Positions 52,470-61,740 are shown, counted from the first letter of the stretch. The stretch is 64,000 nt of DNA from Caballeronia insecticola (GCF_000402035.1 NC_021288.1:434001-498000); one strand, 5' to 3'. Numbers and translations are program-made. Notes: generated from the sequence alone by a model not told the origin.

Positions 52470-52958
52470 ATGCCGATGCCGTGCTACCTCTCGCTCGAAG
52501 GCCAAAACCAAGGCAAGATCGAAGGCTCGACCAAGGTTCAGGGTCATGAAGGAAAGATCCTCGTTCAGGCTGTCGATCACACGATCGAAATCCCGAAGAG
52601 CCCGCAAACGGGCCTGCCCACCGGCAAGCGCGTGCATCAGGCGATGACGCTCAGCAAGGAAATCGACAAGTCGTCGCCGAAGCTGTATCAGGCGCTGACC
52701 TCCGGCGAACAGATGAAGACCGTGTCGCTCGAGTTCTACCGCATTTCGCCCAAGGGCACGGAAGAGAAGTACTACACCGTGAATCTGTCGAACGCGATTC
52801 TGACCAACATGAAGTCGTGGACGCCGAATTGCCTCTCGCCCGACAACCGTCAGATGGGCCACATGGAAGACGTGTCCTTCACGTACGAGAAGATCACGTG
52901 GACGTACGAGCCGGACGGCATCGAAGCCGAAGACTCGTGGCTCGCGCCGAAGTCCTGA
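52470..52958 (+). CDS. hcp: T6SS inner-tube protein Hcp (TssD), copy 2
   Basis: A 162-residue Hcp, 148/162 identical to copy 1, with AACCGGAGAAAAAATC before the ATG. Changes cluster at residues 57-62 (LPMTLT to QAMTLS), 73, 84-86 and in the C-terminal third. It is on the + strand, outside the structural operon, with its own upstream element and terminator, so it can be expressed separately. It may add tube protein or carry different small effectors. Confidence 0.96.
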   Translation: MPMPCYLSLEGQNQGKIEGSTKVQGHEGKILVQAVDHTIEIPKSPQTGLPTGKRVHQAMTLSKEIDKSSPKLYQALTSGEQMKTVSLEFYRISPKGTEEKYYTVNLSNAILTNMKSWTPNCLSPDNRQMGHMEDVSFTYEKITWTYEPDGIEAEDSWLAPKS

Positions 52959-52990
52959 AGCCTGAAGCTTGAAGCCGTTTAAAGCGAAGA

Positions 52991-53021
52991 AAGCCGCCTC
53001 GTCGCCGGGGCGGCTTTTTTT
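52991..53021. terminator. Rho-independent terminator, probably bidirectional
   Basis: Perfect 8-bp arms AAGCCGCC and GGCGGCTT around a 10-nt loop, followed by seven T on the + strand. A T-rich stretch also follows on the - strand. It lies between hcp copy 2 and the convergent STAS gene ending at 53025. Confidence 0.88.
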
Positions 53022-53024
53022 GTT

Positions 53025-53360
53025 TCAGCCGCCAAGCGCCGCCAGTCCGGCCGCGCGATCGGGAAGAATTCGGAACAAGGAATCGAAACCGATTACCTGA
53101 AAGACTTCGTGAACCTGCGGCACGAGCCCGGCCAGCACGAGGTCATGGCCCGTGCTGCGCACGATCTTCGCGGCCTTCAGCATCACGCGCAGCCCGGCGG
53201 AACTCACGTATTGCACATCGCTCAGATCGAGCAGCACGCGCGGCGCGGCCTGCACGCGCTCCGGCAAAACGTCTTCGAGCAGCTTGCAGGTCGTACTGTC
53301 GATGCGTCCATCCACGGCGATGATCAGCACTTCGCCTTCACGGGTTTCGTTGATATTCAT
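53025..53360 (-). CDS. STAS-domain anti-sigma factor antagonist
   Basis: A 111-residue RsbV/SpoIIAA-like protein. The STAS core is LLDLSDVQYVSSAGLRVML with Ser53 as the likely phosphosite. It is the last gene of the partner-switch operon, 36 bp after the RsbW-like kinase. In such systems the kinase phosphorylates the STAS protein and the SpoIIE-type phosphatase reverses it. Confidence 0.92.
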   Translation of the reverse strand: MNINETREGEVLIIAVDGRIDSTTCKLLEDVLPERVQAAPRVLLDLSDVQYVSSAGLRVMLKAAKIVRSTGHDLVLAGLVPQVHEVFQVIGFDSLFRILPDRAAGLAALGG

Positions 53361-53396
53361 TCGTTTCCTCGGTATTTCATCAGGCGCATGGGCATG

Positions 53397-53810
53397 TCAC
53401 GCAATGCGCTTCCAGAAGCTCAGCCGGTTGAAGCGGTCGCGGCGTTCGTACTCCACGCCGTCCATCATCTTTCTGACCAGATAGACGCCCAGACCGCCGA
53501 TCGCGCGTTCGTCGAGGCTGCTCGTCACGTCGGGCTCGGGTAACTGGAGCGGATCGAAGGCCACGCCGTCATCGACGACCTCGGCGCGCACTTCGCTTTC
53601 GCCGATCGCCACGTGAACGCGGATCGGATCGTGCGGGCAGCCGTAAGCGGCGATGTTCGAGATGACTTCGTCGAACGCCATTGCAAAGCTCTGGAACAGC
53701 ATCGGCGGCAGGCTGCGTGCATCGAACAGGGCCTGCAAACGATTCACCAGTTCGCCGATATCGGGCGTGTTCGCATCCAGTTGCGTGTCGAGCGTGTCGG
53801 TGGCGTTCAT
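53397..53810 (-). CDS. RsbW/SpoIIAB-like serine kinase (HATPase_c)
   Basis: A 137-residue GHKL ATP-binding protein of the anti-sigma factor kinase type. The N-box is FDEVISNIAAYGC, the G1 motif is VVDDGVAFDP, and the G2/lid motif is AIGGLGVYLVRKMMD. Its start overlaps the phosphatase stop by 4 bp (ATGA). No sigma factor gene is nearby, so the output target may be a non-sigma partner. Confidence 0.92.
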   Translation of the reverse strand: MNATDTLDTQLDANTPDIGELVNRLQALFDARSLPPMLFQSFAMAFDEVISNIAAYGCPHDPIRVHVAIGESEVRAEVVDDGVAFDPLQLPEPDVTSSLDERAIGGLGVYLVRKMMDGVEYERRDRFNRLSFWKRIA

Positions 53811-55810
53811 ACGTTCGTCGACCCGGAAGGACCGTAGTGAATCGCGAGGCAGGTGATGTCGTCCGATTGCGGCGCACCGTCGGCGAACTGATGCACGCTG
53901 TCGAACAGGCGCTTGAGCAGCACTTCGACGTCCAAGCCCTTCGCGCCGGCGAGATGCTGCGCGAGACGAAGTTCGCCGTATTCCTCGTCGGCGGGATTGA
54001 ACGCTTCGGTCACGCCATCGGTATAAAGCAGCAGCGTGGTGCCCGCGGCCAGATGCGTGCGTCCCTCGGCGAAAGGCGTGCCTTCGATTACGCCGAGCGC
54101 CATGCCGCCCGTGCCCGGCAATTGCGATATTGAGCCGTCCGGCGCGATCAGGTAAGGCGGATTATGGCCGCCGTTCGCGTAGTCGAGCTCGCCGGTCGCG
54201 GTGTCCAGAATGCCATAGAAGAGCGTGACGAACATGGTCGCTTCATTGTCCTGCGCGAGCAGATCGTTGGCGAGCGCGAGACAGGCGCCGGGACTGGCCG
54301 CGCTCGGCGCGATCGCGCGCAGCAGCGTGCGCGCCACCGCCATGAACAGCGCGGCCGGCACGCCTTTACCCGACACATCGGCGATCACCACGCCGATTTT
54401 CTGATCGGACAGCCAGAAGTAATCGTAGAAGTCGCCGCCGACTTCGCGCGCCGGAATCATGCGCGCGAACATCTGCAAGTCGGGGCGCGACGGAAAGCGC
54501 GTCGGCACGATCGACTGCTGCATGCGCCGCGCGACATCGAGTTCCTGCTGGATCGACACGAGCTTGGTGTGCGCGTTGAAGACGTTCTGGATCGTGAGGA
54601 ACCACGGACGCCACGCCTGCGGAATATCGGGAATCGATTTGACCGAGCCGCGGTCTTCGTCCTGAATGTAGCGCACGAGCTTCTGCGCGGGCACGATGGC
54701 GTCGTTGTACGTGAGGCGGCTCGCGACCACGAGCATCATCGTCAACGCGACGACCAGCAGCAGCACGCTCGGCACGCCCGTGCCCAGCGCCACGCGCACC
54801 AGATTCCAGCGCGGCACCAGCAGCACGACGCGAAACGGCGCATGCGCAATGCCGATGGCTTCGATGTAATAGCTGCCGTGCAGCGTCAGGCGTCCGTCGG
54901 CGTCTTTGAGGATCTCGTGCAGATTGGGGCGCAGTGCTTCGGGAAACGCTTCGGTCGCGGGCAGAACGTGTTGCACGCCGTCGAGAACGAGCGTGGGATG
55001 CGCGAGCAACTGGTCCCGGTCGTTGACGATGAAAACCGTCCCCAGACCTTCCGGCCAGGTCCGTACAAACTGGTTGAGCCAGCCCAGCGTTAGATCGAGC
55101 GAAACCGAGCCCAGGAAGTCCGCGCCGTCGTACACCCCCGCCGATGCGGTGACCATCAGCCCCTTGCCCGCTTCATCCATGTAAGCGGGCGTCCAGATGA
55201 TCTGCCGCTGCGAATCGTTGGCGGGCAACACGCCCGTGAAGAAATCCTTCTGCCTGAGCGAATCCGCATAAAAGAAATCGTTCGATCTGACCCACGGATA
55301 GATATTGATGAAGCGGTGCGTCGACGTGTAATAGACCCACGTCGCGCCCGGCAGATTGGCCATGATGGTCTTGAACGTGCCGTTCAGGCTCAGCGCCATT
55401 TCCAGCTCGCGATCGAGCGCGGGCGTACGCGCGCCGACGAGGCCGGTCAGATTGCCCGCATCCGCTTCGGTCCATGGCGGCGGCAAGGTATCGAGCCGGA
55501 TGCTGCCCGGCTCCTTGCCCGAACGCAGCGCGTCCAGCAACGGCGACGGCGCCGTGCCCCGCGGATGCAGACGCAACCACGTTTGCCCCTGAATGCGCAT
55601 CGAGTTGACGGCGTCGGTGCTGCTGCGCACCAGCGCATCGAGTGCGATCGACTGTTCCTGCATGCGCTGGCTGAGGCCGTCGATCTGTGAATCGAGCGTC
55701 AGTCTGTAGCGCAGGAAAACGAGCGCGCACGCGACGATCAACACGCCGACGAACGCGATCCGCATGACGCGGTTATAGCGGGCAAATAGAGCCGCTGTCA
55801 GATCGGACAT
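53807..55810 (-). CDS. Membrane sensor with SpoIIE-type PP2C phosphatase
   Basis: A 667-residue RsbU-like phosphatase. TM1 is near residues 15-32 and TM2 near 345-365 (VPSVLLLVVALTMMLVV). Between them is a ~300-residue periplasmic Cache-like sensor domain (SVSLDLTLGWLNQFV is Cache-typical). The cytoplasmic end has a short coiled coil (~410-440) and the PP2C domain. Metal-binding motifs are GGDFYDYF and VIADVSGKGVPAALFMA, then NGGHNPP and LYTDGVTEA. It senses an external ligand and should dephosphorylate the STAS partner. Confidence 0.92.
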   Translation of the reverse strand: MSDLTAALFARYNRVMRIAFVGVLIVACALVFLRYRLTLDSQIDGLSQRMQEQSIALDALVRSSTDAVNSMRIQGQTWLRLHPRGTAPSPLLDALRSGKEPGSIRLDTLPPPWTEADAGNLTGLVGARTPALDRELEMALSLNGTFKTIMANLPGATWVYYTSTHRFINIYPWVRSNDFFYADSLRQKDFFTGVLPANDSQRQIIWTPAYMDEAGKGLMVTASAGVYDGADFLGSVSLDLTLGWLNQFVRTWPEGLGTVFIVNDRDQLLAHPTLVLDGVQHVLPATEAFPEALRPNLHEILKDADGRLTLHGSYYIEAIGIAHAPFRVVLLVPRWNLVRVALGTGVPSVLLLVVALTMMLVVASRLTYNDAIVPAQKLVRYIQDEDRGSVKSIPDIPQAWRPWFLTIQNVFNAHTKLVSIQQELDVARRMQQSIVPTRFPSRPDLQMFARMIPAREVGGDFYDYFWLSDQKIGVVIADVSGKGVPAALFMAVARTLLRAIAPSAASPGACLALANDLLAQDNEATMFVTLFYGILDTATGELDYANGGHNPPYLIAPDGSISQLPGTGGMALGVIEGTPFAEGRTHLAAGTTLLLYTDGVTEAFNPADEEYGELRLAQHLAGAKGLDVEVLLKRLFDSVHQFADGAPQSDDITCLAIHYGPSGSTNV

Positions 55811-55835
55811 ACGTGACGTGCCAAAGTAAGTGCGT

Positions 55836-56783
55836 TCATGCGGCGACGCTCGGCAAGCTGTTCAGGCGTTCTCCGGCTTCCCGTTGCGCGCCCGCACCGC
55901 CGAGATGCCCGAGGCGTGTTTGCAGCACGCCCGCGCTCGTCAGTTGAAGGATTTCGGAAAAGGCCATGCGCGTCATGGATTTCGGATCGGCCGCACGCGC
56001 GCCCTGCTCGGCCTCCAGCGTGACGATGACCTCGCGATAATCCTCGATGCCCGCGACCATGATGTCGAACCAGCTCAGCCACGCGGCCTCGATGGTCTCG
56101 TTCTGCGTGAGCGCGCGGCACAACCGTCCGATGCGCGTCGCCTGATCGAGCAGGATCACGTCGATCTCGTCCTCGTCCGCGCTCAGACGTTCACGCAGAC
56201 CGGCGTCCCAGCGAATGCTGATTTCCGGAAGAAAGATATAGCGCAGACCCTGCACGACGCCGATCCGGCTATCGGCCGAGGGAATCATGGTGAAGCCGTC
56301 GATCGCCCAGCCTTCGCCGGGGAAACCGACGATCTGCCGCACCAGTTCGACCGTATCGGCGATGCGCGTGGGCGCCTTGAACATGACGGTGAGGCCGGGC
56401 CGCGCGTTGTCGGTCCATTCGCCGGGCGGCAGCACGCGGCCCACGAACGCATCGGTCTGGGCTGCGGAGTACGCCAGCGAAAACACGCCGGCGGCGAGCG
56501 CGGCGGCATCGAAACCGCCGGCCGCTTTCACTTCGAGACCGACGGAGAGTTCCTGACTCGATCCATAACGCCCGAGCACGGGGCGCAGAATGATTTCGCG
56601 CACGTGCGCGTCGTCATTCAGGAGCGTGACGAGCGGCTGCACGAAGTCTTTGAAACGCGCGCCGACCGGATACACACGCGATGCCGGAATCGTGAGCGCG
56701 CCATGACCGCGCAGTCGCGCGAGTCCGCCGGCCGAGGCCTGCTGCGTCAAACCCACGAAGTAATGATCCACCGCTTCGGCCAT
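55836..56783 (-). CDS. Uncharacterised protein heading the partner-switch operon
   Basis: A 315-residue soluble protein that I do not recognise. It begins MAEAVDHYFVGLTQQASAGGLARLRGHG and has alternating strands and helices with no TM segment or signal. An acidic run DEDEID and a hydrophobic ILLDQATRIGRLCRAL segment stand out. It lies 25 bp before the phosphatase gene, so it is co-transcribed with it. Its place suggests an input or output partner of the switch; this is inference. Confidence 0.7.
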   Translation of the reverse strand: MAEAVDHYFVGLTQQASAGGLARLRGHGALTIPASRVYPVGARFKDFVQPLVTLLNDDAHVREIILRPVLGRYGSSQELSVGLEVKAAGGFDAAALAAGVFSLAYSAAQTDAFVGRVLPPGEWTDNARPGLTVMFKAPTRIADTVELVRQIVGFPGEGWAIDGFTMIPSADSRIGVVQGLRYIFLPEISIRWDAGLRERLSADEDEIDVILLDQATRIGRLCRALTQNETIEAAWLSWFDIMVAGIEDYREVIVTLEAEQGARAADPKSMTRMAFSEILQLTSAGVLQTRLGHLGGAGAQREAGERLNSLPSVAA

Positions 56784-56947
56784 CGCCGTTCCTTGTCTGC
56801 CTTCGGTCGCAAATCTTGTTGTGTCGATATCTGCTGCGAAATACGACGGAGTGTAGCGACGACCGGCGCGGTCAAAGGCTCGAAGAGAGCACCAAAAAGG
56901 CGATTGTTCGATGCTTTGCCGCGCCGCCGTGTCGACTGCCCGATGGC

Positions 56948-59041
56948 CTATTGCGCGATTCCCACGCGTTCGCAGGCCGCCAGCGCGCCGTTGCTGCCCT
57001 GCGTGTAGTGCAGACGGTAGCCGCCGTTCGCGAGACCGTGCTTCGAGGCGAGCACGATCTGGCCGAGCGTGCCCTTCGCGGCCTGACGGCTCATCGACGG
57101 CTGCTGCTCGATGATCAGATCCGCGAGTTCGGGATTCGCGCGCACCGCATCCGCACCGACGATGCGGCGCACGTTCGACACGCTGCCGCGATACCAGCCA
57201 TAGAACGGCCGATAAGCGGGTCCTGCGTAATGGCTGTCGATGATCATGTACGGATCGAGCTTCGTCAGCGCGCCGAGCACGTCGTCATCGCCGAGGATAT
57301 AGGCGAGATCGCCGCCGAGACGCGAACCCGGCTCGCCGATATGCGCCGGATCGTAACGCCAGCCTTCCGGACCGTTGCGCAGCTCCGACCACTTCTTGCC
57401 CGTCCACGTGACGACATGCGACAAGCCGATGGTCGAAGTCGCCGTCTCCGGAATCGCAACGCCATTTTTCTTGGGCGGCGACAGCGTGATATAGAGCAGA
57501 TCGCCCGGCAACAGCAACTTCGACGTGGTGTCGAAATTGCCGTGATTGATATCGAGCAGCACGCCGATCTGCGCCGGGCTCGCCCATTGCGGCGTGCTCG
57601 CGGCGCCTGCGGGCGTCATGCAGGCTTGCGTGCTGATGCCGGTTTCGACTTCGGTGTGATCCTTCGTCAGCCCCGCGAAGTTGTAGACCCACGCGGTGAA
57701 GTCGGAGCAGTCCACGCCATGCCACTGCACCTGCGCGACCGGCAGCGCCGTGGCGCTCGACTGGCCCTTGCGCTGCACGATCTGCGAACCGTCGATGCCG
57801 CTGCGTTGCGCCGTGCAGGTCATGCCGTACTTCTGCGTCGAACTGCCTTTCGCGCCCGAGGTGCTGCCCGCCGATGCATTGCGATACTTCGGATCGGCGA
57901 GCGCGGAATCGTCGGGCGGCAGCCAGCCGGGAATATGGTGATGACAGTAGTTGATGTTCTGATCGACCCAGAAGTTTTCGACCGCCATTACCAGTTCGCG
58001 CTGGAACGTGTCGATGTCCGAGCAGCCGGCGGGCGGCTGGATCGCGCCGTACTGGCCGGCGAGCGGTCCCCAACTGCTGACGGTCGTGAAGCTCGCCCAG
58101 TTGGTTTTGGTGAGGCCGCCCGTGAGCGTGGCCTGCACGTCGTCGCGGCGGCCTTCGAACAGCGCGCGGTTGTCGTTCAACAGCGCGACGCGATCCCCGC
58201 AAGTGCTCGCGCTGCCCTTCGCCGTCTGCACCGCGCCCGGCATGACCGGCGCGATCTGCGCGACCGACGTAATACCCGAGCGATTGCGCGCGTTCTTCAT
58301 ATGCACGGCCGCGCCCGTGGTGAGCGCGCAGTTGCCGCTTGGCGGGGCGTCGAGCGTGCCGTCGTCGGCCATGTTGCCCGCGCCCGCGTGGCACGTACTC
58401 AGCGTGTCGCCATTGGCCGCCTGCGCGACGATGTTCTGCGTGCTCGCGTCGATGGTGCCGCCGCTGGCCGTGCGGCTCTCGGATTCCGCGCCGAGCGCGA
58501 GACTCATCTTCGCGCCATCGGTGACCGTCGCTGCCGTGCCTGCCGTGCCTGCCGCGACGAAGGCGGGCGTGGTCTGCTGCACGTCGATATCGCCGGCGAA
58601 GGCGTTCACGCGCGAGATCGCCGCGGCGATATTGGATGCGCTGAGGCCGCCCGCCGCGCGCGCATCGGCGACGATCGCATTCGAATACGCCGACACCACC
58701 ATCTGCGACGGCGCGTTCAGATACACCGCATCGAGTTCGCCGGACAGGCTCGCCGTGCTGCCGTCGGCTTCTTCGGTGAAGCTGCCGCCCGTCACGCGCA
58801 CCAGCAGCGGATAGTGCAGCGTGCCGCGCAATGTGAAGCTGCCGTCGCTGCCTGTGGTGGCGGTGGCGGACGCCTTGTCGGGCACGGTGCCGTCGGCGGC
58901 GATCTCATGCGCGGACACCGACGCATTCGCGACCGCTCCCATATAGACCCCGCCCGATGTGGACGGCGACGACCCGCCGCACGCGGACAGGAACAGGCAA
59001 AACGCCGCGCTCGCTGCGGCAGTGAGATGAACTGGTTTCAC
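56948..59041 (-). CDS. Large lipoprotein with NlpC/P60-like C-terminal domain
   Basis: A ~697-residue lipoprotein. The GTG at 59041 has AAGG upstream and gives a compact signal peptide (KPVHLTAAASAAFCLFLSAC) with a lipobox Cys; an ATG at 59083 would add 14 residues. Residues ~25-130 resemble an Ig/carboxypeptidase-regulatory-like fold (TGSDGSFTLRG). The C-terminal half has VDCSDFTAWVYNFAG (candidate Cys), LLPGDLLYITL and GLSHVVTWTG (candidate His), the order of NlpC/P60 amidases. It probably acts on peptidoglycan or a cell-surface amide. About 165 bp lie between its stop and the neighbouring gene. Confidence 0.75.
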   Translation of the reverse strand: MKPVHLTAAASAAFCLFLSACGGSSPSTSGGVYMGAVANASVSAHEIAADGTVPDKASATATTGSDGSFTLRGTLHYPLLVRVTGGSFTEEADGSTASLSGELDAVYLNAPSQMVVSAYSNAIVADARAAGGLSASNIAAAISRVNAFAGDIDVQQTTPAFVAAGTAGTAATVTDGAKMSLALGAESESRTASGGTIDASTQNIVAQAANGDTLSTCHAGAGNMADDGTLDAPPSGNCALTTGAAVHMKNARNRSGITSVAQIAPVMPGAVQTAKGSASTCGDRVALLNDNRALFEGRRDDVQATLTGGLTKTNWASFTTVSSWGPLAGQYGAIQPPAGCSDIDTFQRELVMAVENFWVDQNINYCHHHIPGWLPPDDSALADPKYRNASAGSTSGAKGSSTQKYGMTCTAQRSGIDGSQIVQRKGQSSATALPVAQVQWHGVDCSDFTAWVYNFAGLTKDHTEVETGISTQACMTPAGAASTPQWASPAQIGVLLDINHGNFDTTSKLLLPGDLLYITLSPPKKNGVAIPETATSTIGLSHVVTWTGKKWSELRNGPEGWRYDPAHIGEPGSRLGGDLAYILGDDDVLGALTKLDPYMIIDSHYAGPAYRPFYGWYRGSVSNVRRIVGADAVRANPELADLIIEQQPSMSRQAAKGTLGQIVLASKHGLANGGYRLHYTQGSNGALAACERVGIAQ

Positions 59042-59596
59042 GATGACCTTGCAGAAAAAGATACCGGGCGCCGGCAATCGCATGGCGCGCAACGCATCGG
59101 CCGCGGCCCGGACAAGCCATGCACCGATGCCACAAGCGTAAGAGACGCGCGCGCGCCGTGATCTGCCGATAAGGCTTACAAAATGCCGCTTTTTCGAAGG
59201 AACGCGATTTGTGACGTGATTTGTGCCGCGATCGGTGCCAGCTTCCGAGCAACGCGGGCGCTCATCGCGAGCCTGCCCGCGATGCCATCGGTTATCTCGG
59301 CAAGATGGGCAGGCCGGCTGTGAAAACGCCGCGCGTGCGCTCGCCGTGAAGGCCTGGCAGGATGGCGACGTATAATGCCTGCCGCATTTTGAAGCTGCCC
59401 CTTTCCGGACGATGAACGGAGCAGCAACCAGCAGATGCGAAGCCCGTCATCAAAAGCGATGATGCTCTGCGTCGCACACATCCCGCGCGAGTCGATCCCC
59501 TGCCAGATGCGGCAAAGCGGCCATACGCCAGTCATTACTGTAAGTCCATCAATCCGCGAGCGAATGCTCTCCTCGCGGACGTCAAAAATAATCCCG
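59042..59596. other. Divergent intergenic region
   Basis: About 555 bp between the lipoprotein gene (-) and the glycosyltransferase gene (+). No gene is supported: open frames here lack family features, including an N-terminal extension of the glycosyltransferase frame to 59435. A TATAAT box is at 59371. Confidence 0.5.
59371..59376 (+). promoter_or_regulatory. Candidate -10 box (TATAAT)
   Basis: A perfect TATAAT hexamer in an otherwise GC-rich stretch, 220 bp upstream of the glycosyltransferase start. No good -35 is found at 16-18 bp, so an activator or a weak promoter would be needed. Confidence 0.35.
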
Positions 59597-61675
59597 ATGC
59601 ACGCCCTCGAACAGCTCAACAACCTTTTCCGCTCTGCAACCCTCGAGTATTCGGAGGGAAAGTTCGGCAAGGTGCTGGACACTTTGGCGCCGCTACTCCA
59701 TTCGTCCGAAGCGCACCCGGAGGTATTGAATCTCGCGGCAGTCTGCCTGCGACGGCTCAACCGCTACGATGAAGCAGAGCGTTACCTGAGAAGCGTGATT
59801 GCAGCGCACCCGGCGCACGTGGATGCCCGTTGCAATCTCGGCAATCTGCTGCGCGACAGGCACCGCATCGCGGAGGCTGAAATCGAGTATGGGCAGGCGT
59901 TGGCCATTCGGCCCGATCATTGCAAGACGCTTGAGAACCTTGCCTTACTGCTCGAACACGATAACCGCCTCGCCGGGGCCGAGACGATCCTGCAGCAATG
60001 TCTGGCCATCGATTCGACGAATGCCAGAATATGGAACAGGCTCGGAGACGCTCAGAACACACTCGGGAAGTGTGCGGAAGCCGAGCATGCTTATCGGCAG
60101 GCGGATGCCATCGATCCGGATAATGCGAAGGTCTTGTGCGACCGCGGAATTCTGTTTAACCAGCTTCATCGCACAACGGAAGCCAAAGCGGCATTCGAGC
60201 GCGCATTGCGCCTTTCTCCGGATGACTTGCGCGGTCAGATCGGACTGGCTGTCGCGCTTCACATGAGCAGACAGTTGATACCCGCCGAGGCTGCATACCG
60301 GAAGATTCTGGAGCGCGATCCCGAGGAATCCACGGCGCTCAATAACCTGAGCGCCATCCTGCTGGATGCAGGCTTGCTGGACGAGGGAATGTCATTGAGC
60401 GAACGTGCCGTGGCGAGCGCGCCGGACGCGGCACTGACGCACGCGAGTCTCGCCTATACGCTGAATTTCCTGAGCGAAGATCCGCAAACGGTGCTGCATG
60501 AGTGCCGTCGATGGGCGCAGCAACACGAGAACCCATTGCTTGGCCAACATCGTCCGCATGGCAACAACCGCGACCCCGGCCGGCGTTTGCGCATTGGTTA
60601 TGTTTCTCCCGATTTCTCCGGTCATTGTCAGTCGTTGTTCATGGTGCCGGTGCTGTCGAATCATGATCATGATCGATTCGAGATCTGGTGTTACTCCAGT
60701 GTGGCCACGCCTGACGCAATGACGCAGCGCCTCGCCGACTATGTCGATGTATGGCGCCCTGTGCGCCAGCTTAGCGACGAACGACTGGCCGAACAGATTC
60801 GCGAAGACCAGATCGATATTCTGGTCGACCTGACCATGCACATGCGCGACGGGCGCTCGACGATGTTTGCGCGCAAGCCTGCTCCTGTGCAGGTGGCGTG
60901 GCTCGCCTATCCGGGCACGACCGGGATGCGTTCCATCGACTATCGAATCACCGATCCGTATATCGATCCGCCCGGTACCGACGATCGATACGCGGAGCGC
61001 TCCGTGCGTCTGCCCGATACCTTCTGGTGCTACAACCCGCAAAGCCGCGAAAAGGTCCAGCCGTTGCCGGCGCTGTCTGCTGGGCACGTCACGTTGGGCT
61101 CGCTAAACAATCCGTGCAAATTATCGGATCGCACGTTGCGGATGTGGGCGGGCGTGATGGAGCGTGTCGAAAACGCGAGGCTGTTGCTGCTGTCTCGCAC
61201 GCTTCCCCCACACGATGGGCTCATCGGGCGTTTGCGATCGAATGGCATCGATCTGCGGCGGGTGGACTTCGTTCCGCATCAGGGCCGTGAAAGCTATCTA
61301 CAGACCTATAACCGCATCGATATCGCGTTGGACACCTTTCCCTACAACGGTCATACCACCAGTCTCGATGCACTGTGGATGGGCGTGCCGGTGGTCACGC
61401 GTGCGGGTCCAACCGTGGTCGGCCGCGCCGGGTTGAGTCTGCTGAGCAATCTCGATCTCACCGGGTTCGTGGCGCACAGCGACGAGGCGTTCGTGGACAT
61501 TGCCGTCGATCTGGCCAACGATCTGCCGCGCCTCGCACAACTACGAACAACGCTACGCGCCCGTATGGAAATGTCGCCGCTGATGGACGGCGTGCGTTTT
61601 ACGCGCAATCTCGAAGCTGCGTATCGCGCGATGTGGCGTGAATGGTGTTCCATCGGGGATAACGACCGGGTATAG
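59597..61675 (+). CDS. TPR-containing glycosyltransferase, OGT/SPINDLY-like (GT41)
   Basis: A ~692-residue soluble protein. Residues ~1-315 are about eight TPR units (e.g. HPEVLNLAAVCLRRLNRYDEA, in part; AEAEIEYGQALAIRPDH). The rest is a GT41-type catalytic region: RIGYVSPDFSGHCQSLFMVP, VQVAWLAYPGTTGMRSIDYR, LGSLNNPCKLSDRTLRMW and DIALDTFPYNGHTTSLDALWMGVPVV. Bacterial members transfer GlcNAc or other sugars to proteins or glycans. ATG at 59597 is chosen at the start of the first helix; 59564 is also possible. It stands alone and ends 65 bp before a terminator. Confidence 0.88.
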   Translation: MHALEQLNNLFRSATLEYSEGKFGKVLDTLAPLLHSSEAHPEVLNLAAVCLRRLNRYDEAERYLRSVIAAHPAHVDARCNLGNLLRDRHRIAEAEIEYGQALAIRPDHCKTLENLALLLEHDNRLAGAETILQQCLAIDSTNARIWNRLGDAQNTLGKCAEAEHAYRQADAIDPDNAKVLCDRGILFNQLHRTTEAKAAFERALRLSPDDLRGQIGLAVALHMSRQLIPAEAAYRKILERDPEESTALNNLSAILLDAGLLDEGMSLSERAVASAPDAALTHASLAYTLNFLSEDPQTVLHECRRWAQQHENPLLGQHRPHGNNRDPGRRLRIGYVSPDFSGHCQSLFMVPVLSNHDHDRFEIWCYSSVATPDAMTQRLADYVDVWRPVRQLSDERLAEQIREDQIDILVDLTMHMRDGRSTMFARKPAPVQVAWLAYPGTTGMRSIDYRITDPYIDPPGTDDRYAERSVRLPDTFWCYNPQSREKVQPLPALSAGHVTLGSLNNPCKLSDRTLRMWAGVMERVENARLLLLSRTLPPHDGLIGRLRSNGIDLRRVDFVPHQGRESYLQTYNRIDIALDTFPYNGHTTSLDALWMGVPVVTRAGPTVVGRAGLSLLSNLDLTGFVAHSDEAFVDIAVDLANDLPRLAQLRTTLRARMEMSPLMDGVRFTRNLEAAYRAMWREWCSIGDNDRV

Positions 61676-61740
61676 CAACGTCCGGCTTGTGCTTCACGGC
61701 GTGCCGGAACGCGCACTCCGCGAACATCGCCGCAGACGAC

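Noticed and set aside
56816..59161. A 781-codon + strand open frame opposite the lipoprotein gene
   Set aside because: Arg/Ala/His-rich with no domain. The - strand has a signal peptide, lipobox and NlpC/P60 motifs.
59200..59240. Short direct repeats (GATTTGTG) before the glycosyltransferase
   Set aside because: Only two short copies; too weak to call an operator or repeat element.
59435..59596. N-terminal extension of the TPR-glycosyltransferase
   Set aside because: The extra 54 residues have no TPR pattern, and the frame passes just after a candidate promoter; kept only as an alternative.
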